Assembly (NCBI GenBank): GCA_937957985.1
Contig: CALGOH010000198.1
Location: forward strand, 1 to 14,563
Length of the DNA stretch: 14,563 nucleotides
Direction of reading: 5' to 3'
From: an uncultured Verrucomicrobiae bacterium
GTDB lineage: Bacteria > Verrucomicrobiota > Verrucomicrobiia > Verrucomicrobiales > Akkermansiaceae
A program made the translations under genes and the position numbers. Shown here piece by piece: positions 13,631-14,563 of this stretch (position 1 is its first letter; every line of letters starts with the position of its first letter). The notes below the pieces were generated by a model that was not told the DNA's origin, made no database searches, and saw only the letters and a program-made list of their open reading frames with translations.

Positions 13631-14563
13631 ATGCCCACCCTCACCATCGACGGCCGCACGATCCCTGCCGAGGAAGGCGCCACCATCCTCCAGGCGGCGC
13701 GGGCGGCCGGGATCGAGATCCCGACCCTCTGCCACCTCGAAGGCTACGAGGCGGGCGCCTCGTGCATGGTCTGTGCGGTGAAGCTCGCGCACAGCGGCCA
13801 GCTCATCCCGTCGTGCGCCTCGCGCGCCGTGGACGGCATGGTGATCGAGTCCGACAGCGCCGACGTCCGTGGCGCCCGCCGCATGGCGCTCGAGCTGCTC
13901 TTCAGCGACCACCTCGGCGACTGCCTATCGCCCTGCCAGCGGATCTGCCCGGCGCAGCTCACCATTCCCAAGGTGCTCGAACACCTCCGCCACGAACAAC
14001 CCGGGCTCGCCGCGGGCATCATCCGCCACGACCTCGGCCTGGCCGGCGTGCTCTGCCGCGCCTGCCACCGCCCCTGCGAATCCGGCTGCCGCCGCGGCAC
14101 CCACGACGAGCCGGTCGCCATCGCCGGCCTCGTCCTCCACGCCCTCGACACCCAGCGCGCCGCCGAGCCGCCGCCGGTTCCGCCGCGGGCCGAGGCGCGC
14201 ATCGAACGCGTCGCCATCGTCGGCTCCGGTTTCACCGGCCTCTCGGCCGCCTGGTTCCTCGCCCGCCAGGGATACCGACCGGTCATCTTCGAACGCGACG
14301 AACGTCCGGCGCAGAGCATCCGCCGCGAGCATCCCGACATCCCCGAGGAAATCCTCACCAGCGAACTCGACCTGCTCCAGCGCTCCGGCGTCTCGATCCG
14401 GCCCGGCCACCCCATCGACGACCCGGCCTCGCTGCTCGACGGCTTTCATGCGGTGCTCATCGCCACCGGCTGCGGCGAGGAAAAGCCGGCGTTCAACAAG
14501 GACACGATGCTGGTTGCCGACACGCCCGGCCTGTTCGCCGCCGGCCCCGTGCTGCGCCCGACC
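13631..14563 (+). CDS. [2Fe-2S] ferredoxin / GltD-like flavoprotein fusion, N-terminal part (cut by window edge)
   Basis: 311 codons are visible. Residues 1-75 are a NuoG/HydA-type plant-like [2Fe-2S] domain with C34-x10-C45-x2-C48-x13-C62. A GltD-type Fe-S helical domain follows, with C98-x3-C102-x3-C106-P and C142-x2-C145-x3-C149-x3-C153. The FAD dinucleotide fold starts at VAIVGSGFTG, with GxGxxG at 198-203 and Glu closing the second strand. In GltD and NfnB this is followed by a GG-x-LRxGIPxxRLP segment, an ATG turn, an NADPH subdomain of nearly 200 residues and a final AGD FAD motif. Here the GIP segment is degraded, and ATG (278-280) is followed only about 20 residues later by LFAAGP, with Pro instead of Asp. 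The NAD(P)H subdomain therefore seems missing. The protein may relay electrons to the NuoE-NuoF protein as in the Stn complex but without its own nucleotide site. ATG 13631 is the first start after the repeat; no Shine-Dalgarno is visible. Confidence 0.88.
   Translation, partial: MPTLTIDGRTIPAEEGATILQAARAAGIEIPTLCHLEGYEAGASCMVCAVKLAHSGQLIPSCASRAVDGMVIESDSADVRGARRMALELLFSDHLGDCLSPCQRICPAQLTIPKVLEHLRHEQPGLAAGIIRHDLGLAGVLCRACHRPCESGCRRGTHDEPVAIAGLVLHALDTQRAAEPPPVPPRAEARIERVAIVGSGFTGLSAAWFLARQGYRPVIFERDERPAQSIRREHPDIPEEILTSELDLLQRSGVSIRPGHPIDDPASLLDGFHAVLIATGCGEEKPAFNKDTMLVADTPGLFAAGPVLRPT

Noticed and set aside
14054..14070. CRACH motif that looks like a heme c binding site (CxxCH)
   Set aside because: It belongs to the Cys-rich GltD-type Fe-S domain, followed by PCE and a further Cys, in a protein with no export signal; covalent heme is unlikely.

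Overview
The window is high-GC, densely coded bacterial DNA, most likely from a member of the Verrucomicrobiota (possibly the Luteolibacter/Haloferula part of the phylum). Three things point there. FtsH has an unusually long periplasmic insert. Two interspersed repeats (about 8101-8215 and 13591-13627) have the look of short repeats I remember from verrucomicrobial genomes. The Tat-exported beta-propeller and ferredoxin genes are typical of the PVC superphylum. This is inference; no rRNA or other phylogenetic marker is present.

Layout. Positions 1-1066 (minus strand) hold the N-terminal 355 codons of ftsH, cut by the window edge just after Walker A. A divergent 160-bp spacer with a candidate ftsH promoter follows. 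Positions 1227-4715 encode a very large ABCG-type transporter with an N-terminal TerB-like domain and an FHA-like segment. After a 99-bp gap, one plus-strand gene train runs from 4815 to beyond the right edge: a membrane-anchored PQQ-like propeller, a 74-aa Tat-type four-cysteine protein, a Tat-type NHL propeller, a Tat-type ferredoxin with ligands for four [4Fe-4S] clusters, a NapH/NosR-like polytopic Fe-S protein, a second membrane-anchored PQQ-like propeller, a NuoE-NuoF fusion with a 2x[4Fe-4S] tail, and a partial [2Fe-2S]-GltD-like flavoprotein.

The first seven genes of the train overlap each other by 4-11 bp, so they are almost certainly co-transcribed and translationally coupled. The only break in this chain is a 36-bp spacer in front of the last gene, and it is filled by a short inverted repeat. 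A second repeat lies inside the start of the NapH/NosR-like gene and is translated as a basic N-terminal extension.

Working model (inference): a cytoplasmic NADH-oxidising (or NAD+-reducing) flavin/Fe-S module exchanges electrons with the cytoplasmic ferredoxin domains of the NapH/NosR-like protein. That protein passes them across the membrane to the exported 16-Cys ferredoxin, with the propeller proteins as scaffold or partners. The soluble part resembles HydB/HydC of bifurcating hydrogenases and the StnABC transhydrogenase, but two key elements are altered. The NuoE domain has Trp where a [2Fe-2S] Cys ligand is expected, and the GltD-like domain seems to lack the NAD(P)H-binding subdomain and the C-terminal FAD Asp. 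No RNA genes, insertion sequences or CRISPR arrays were seen.
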